Part shown: piece after piece, positions 6,175-6,228 of the stretch
Position numbering within the stretch: position 1 is the first letter of the stretch
Layout: every line of letters begins with the position of its first letter
Assembly (NCBI GenBank): GCA_964485695.1
Contig: CAZAKZ010000237.1
Location: 1 to 6,228, forward strand
From: CAZAKZ01 sp964485695
GTDB taxonomy: Bacteria > Planctomycetota > JAFGQW01
Length of the DNA: 6,228 bases
Reading direction: 5' to 3'
Notes under the pieces: generated by a model
Databases searched by the model: none
Told to the model about the DNA's origin: nothing
What the model saw: only the letters and a program-made list of their open reading frames with translations
Program-made: the position numbers and the translations under genes

Positions 6175-6226
6175 CTGGGGTATCCATTTAACCGGACCGG
6201 TGGTAAGCTGAGTCGATGGATCACCC
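6175..6226. repeat. Right copy of the 52-bp perfect inverted repeat
   Basis: Bases from CTGGGGTATCCATTTAACCG to the final GGATCACCC mirror bases 1-52 with no mismatch. Two further bases (TC) follow before the window ends. No target-site duplication can be assessed, because nothing lies outside the left copy and only two bases lie outside the right one. Reading outward, both copies end in the same sequence. Two identical elements facing opposite ways on either side of the operon would therefore give the same pattern as true terminal repeats. Confidence 0.95.
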
Positions 6227-6228
6227 TC

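Larger units (their letters stand above)
1..6226. mobile_element. Candidate inverted-repeat-bounded cassette carrying a three-gene secretory operon
   Basis: The span between the two perfect 52-bp inverted repeats holds a complete three-gene operon plus about 160 bp and 470 bp of flanking noncoding DNA. All three coding regions are intact. No transposase, integrase, resolvase or toxin-antitoxin gene is visible, so if this is mobile it would have to be moved by an enzyme encoded elsewhere, or be the centre of a composite transposon whose IS copies lie outside. The call is an inference from the repeats alone. A contig broken at a repeated sequence gives the same picture. Confidence 0.35.

Noticed and set aside
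5798..6211. Plus-strand frame of 137 codons ending in the right repeat
   Set aside because: It mostly overlaps the DUF1549 gene antisense and then runs through leader DNA; no domain and no ribosome-binding site were seen.
1..6228. CRISPR array, phage genes or a defence system
   Set aside because: No regularly spaced repeats, cas-like, nuclease, helicase, phage structural or toxin-antitoxin proteins were seen; all three genes belong to PVC-type exported protein families.

Overview
The window carries one leftward-transcribed (minus-strand) run of three genes for exported proteins, in moderately GC-rich DNA. The domain set is a DUF1549/DUF1553 protein, a Tat-exported DUF1501 protein and a PPC/Ig-like multidomain protein. 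This combination is characteristic of the PVC group (Planctomycetota, Lentisphaerota, Verrucomicrobiota) and a few neighbouring phyla, so the source is most likely such a bacterium, probably known only from metagenomes. That assignment rests on domain content; no rRNA or other marker gene is present.

Layout, in transcription order from right to left. Bases 6013-6174 are a leader with a possible -10 box, a G-rich tract and an in-frame mini-ORF. Bases 6012-4393 encode the DUF1549/DUF1553 protein (539 aa). After a 54-nt gap, 4338-3010 encode the DUF1501 protein (442 aa). After a 17-nt gap, 2992-527 encode the PPC protein (821 aa), whose start is fixed by a clear Shine-Dalgarno. Bases 53-526 hold no convincing gene, only an 8-bp-stem hairpin at 438-456. 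The tight spacing suggests one operon. All three products carry N-terminal export signals, so they probably act together outside the cytoplasm. The biochemical role of this domain set is not established; sulfatase-like hydrolysis of polymers is only a family-level guess from the alkaline-phosphatase-like fold proposed for DUF1501.

The most striking structure is not a gene. The first 52 bases (1-52) recur perfectly as the reverse complement at 6175-6226, so the window is bounded almost exactly by inverted copies of one sequence. No transposase or integrase lies between them. Three explanations fit: the operon is the cargo of a non-autonomous or composite transposon; it lies between two oppositely oriented copies of an insertion sequence or other repeat whose bodies are outside the window; or the ends mark where an assembler stopped at a multicopy repeat. 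The sequence alone cannot separate these, but the repeat itself is certain.
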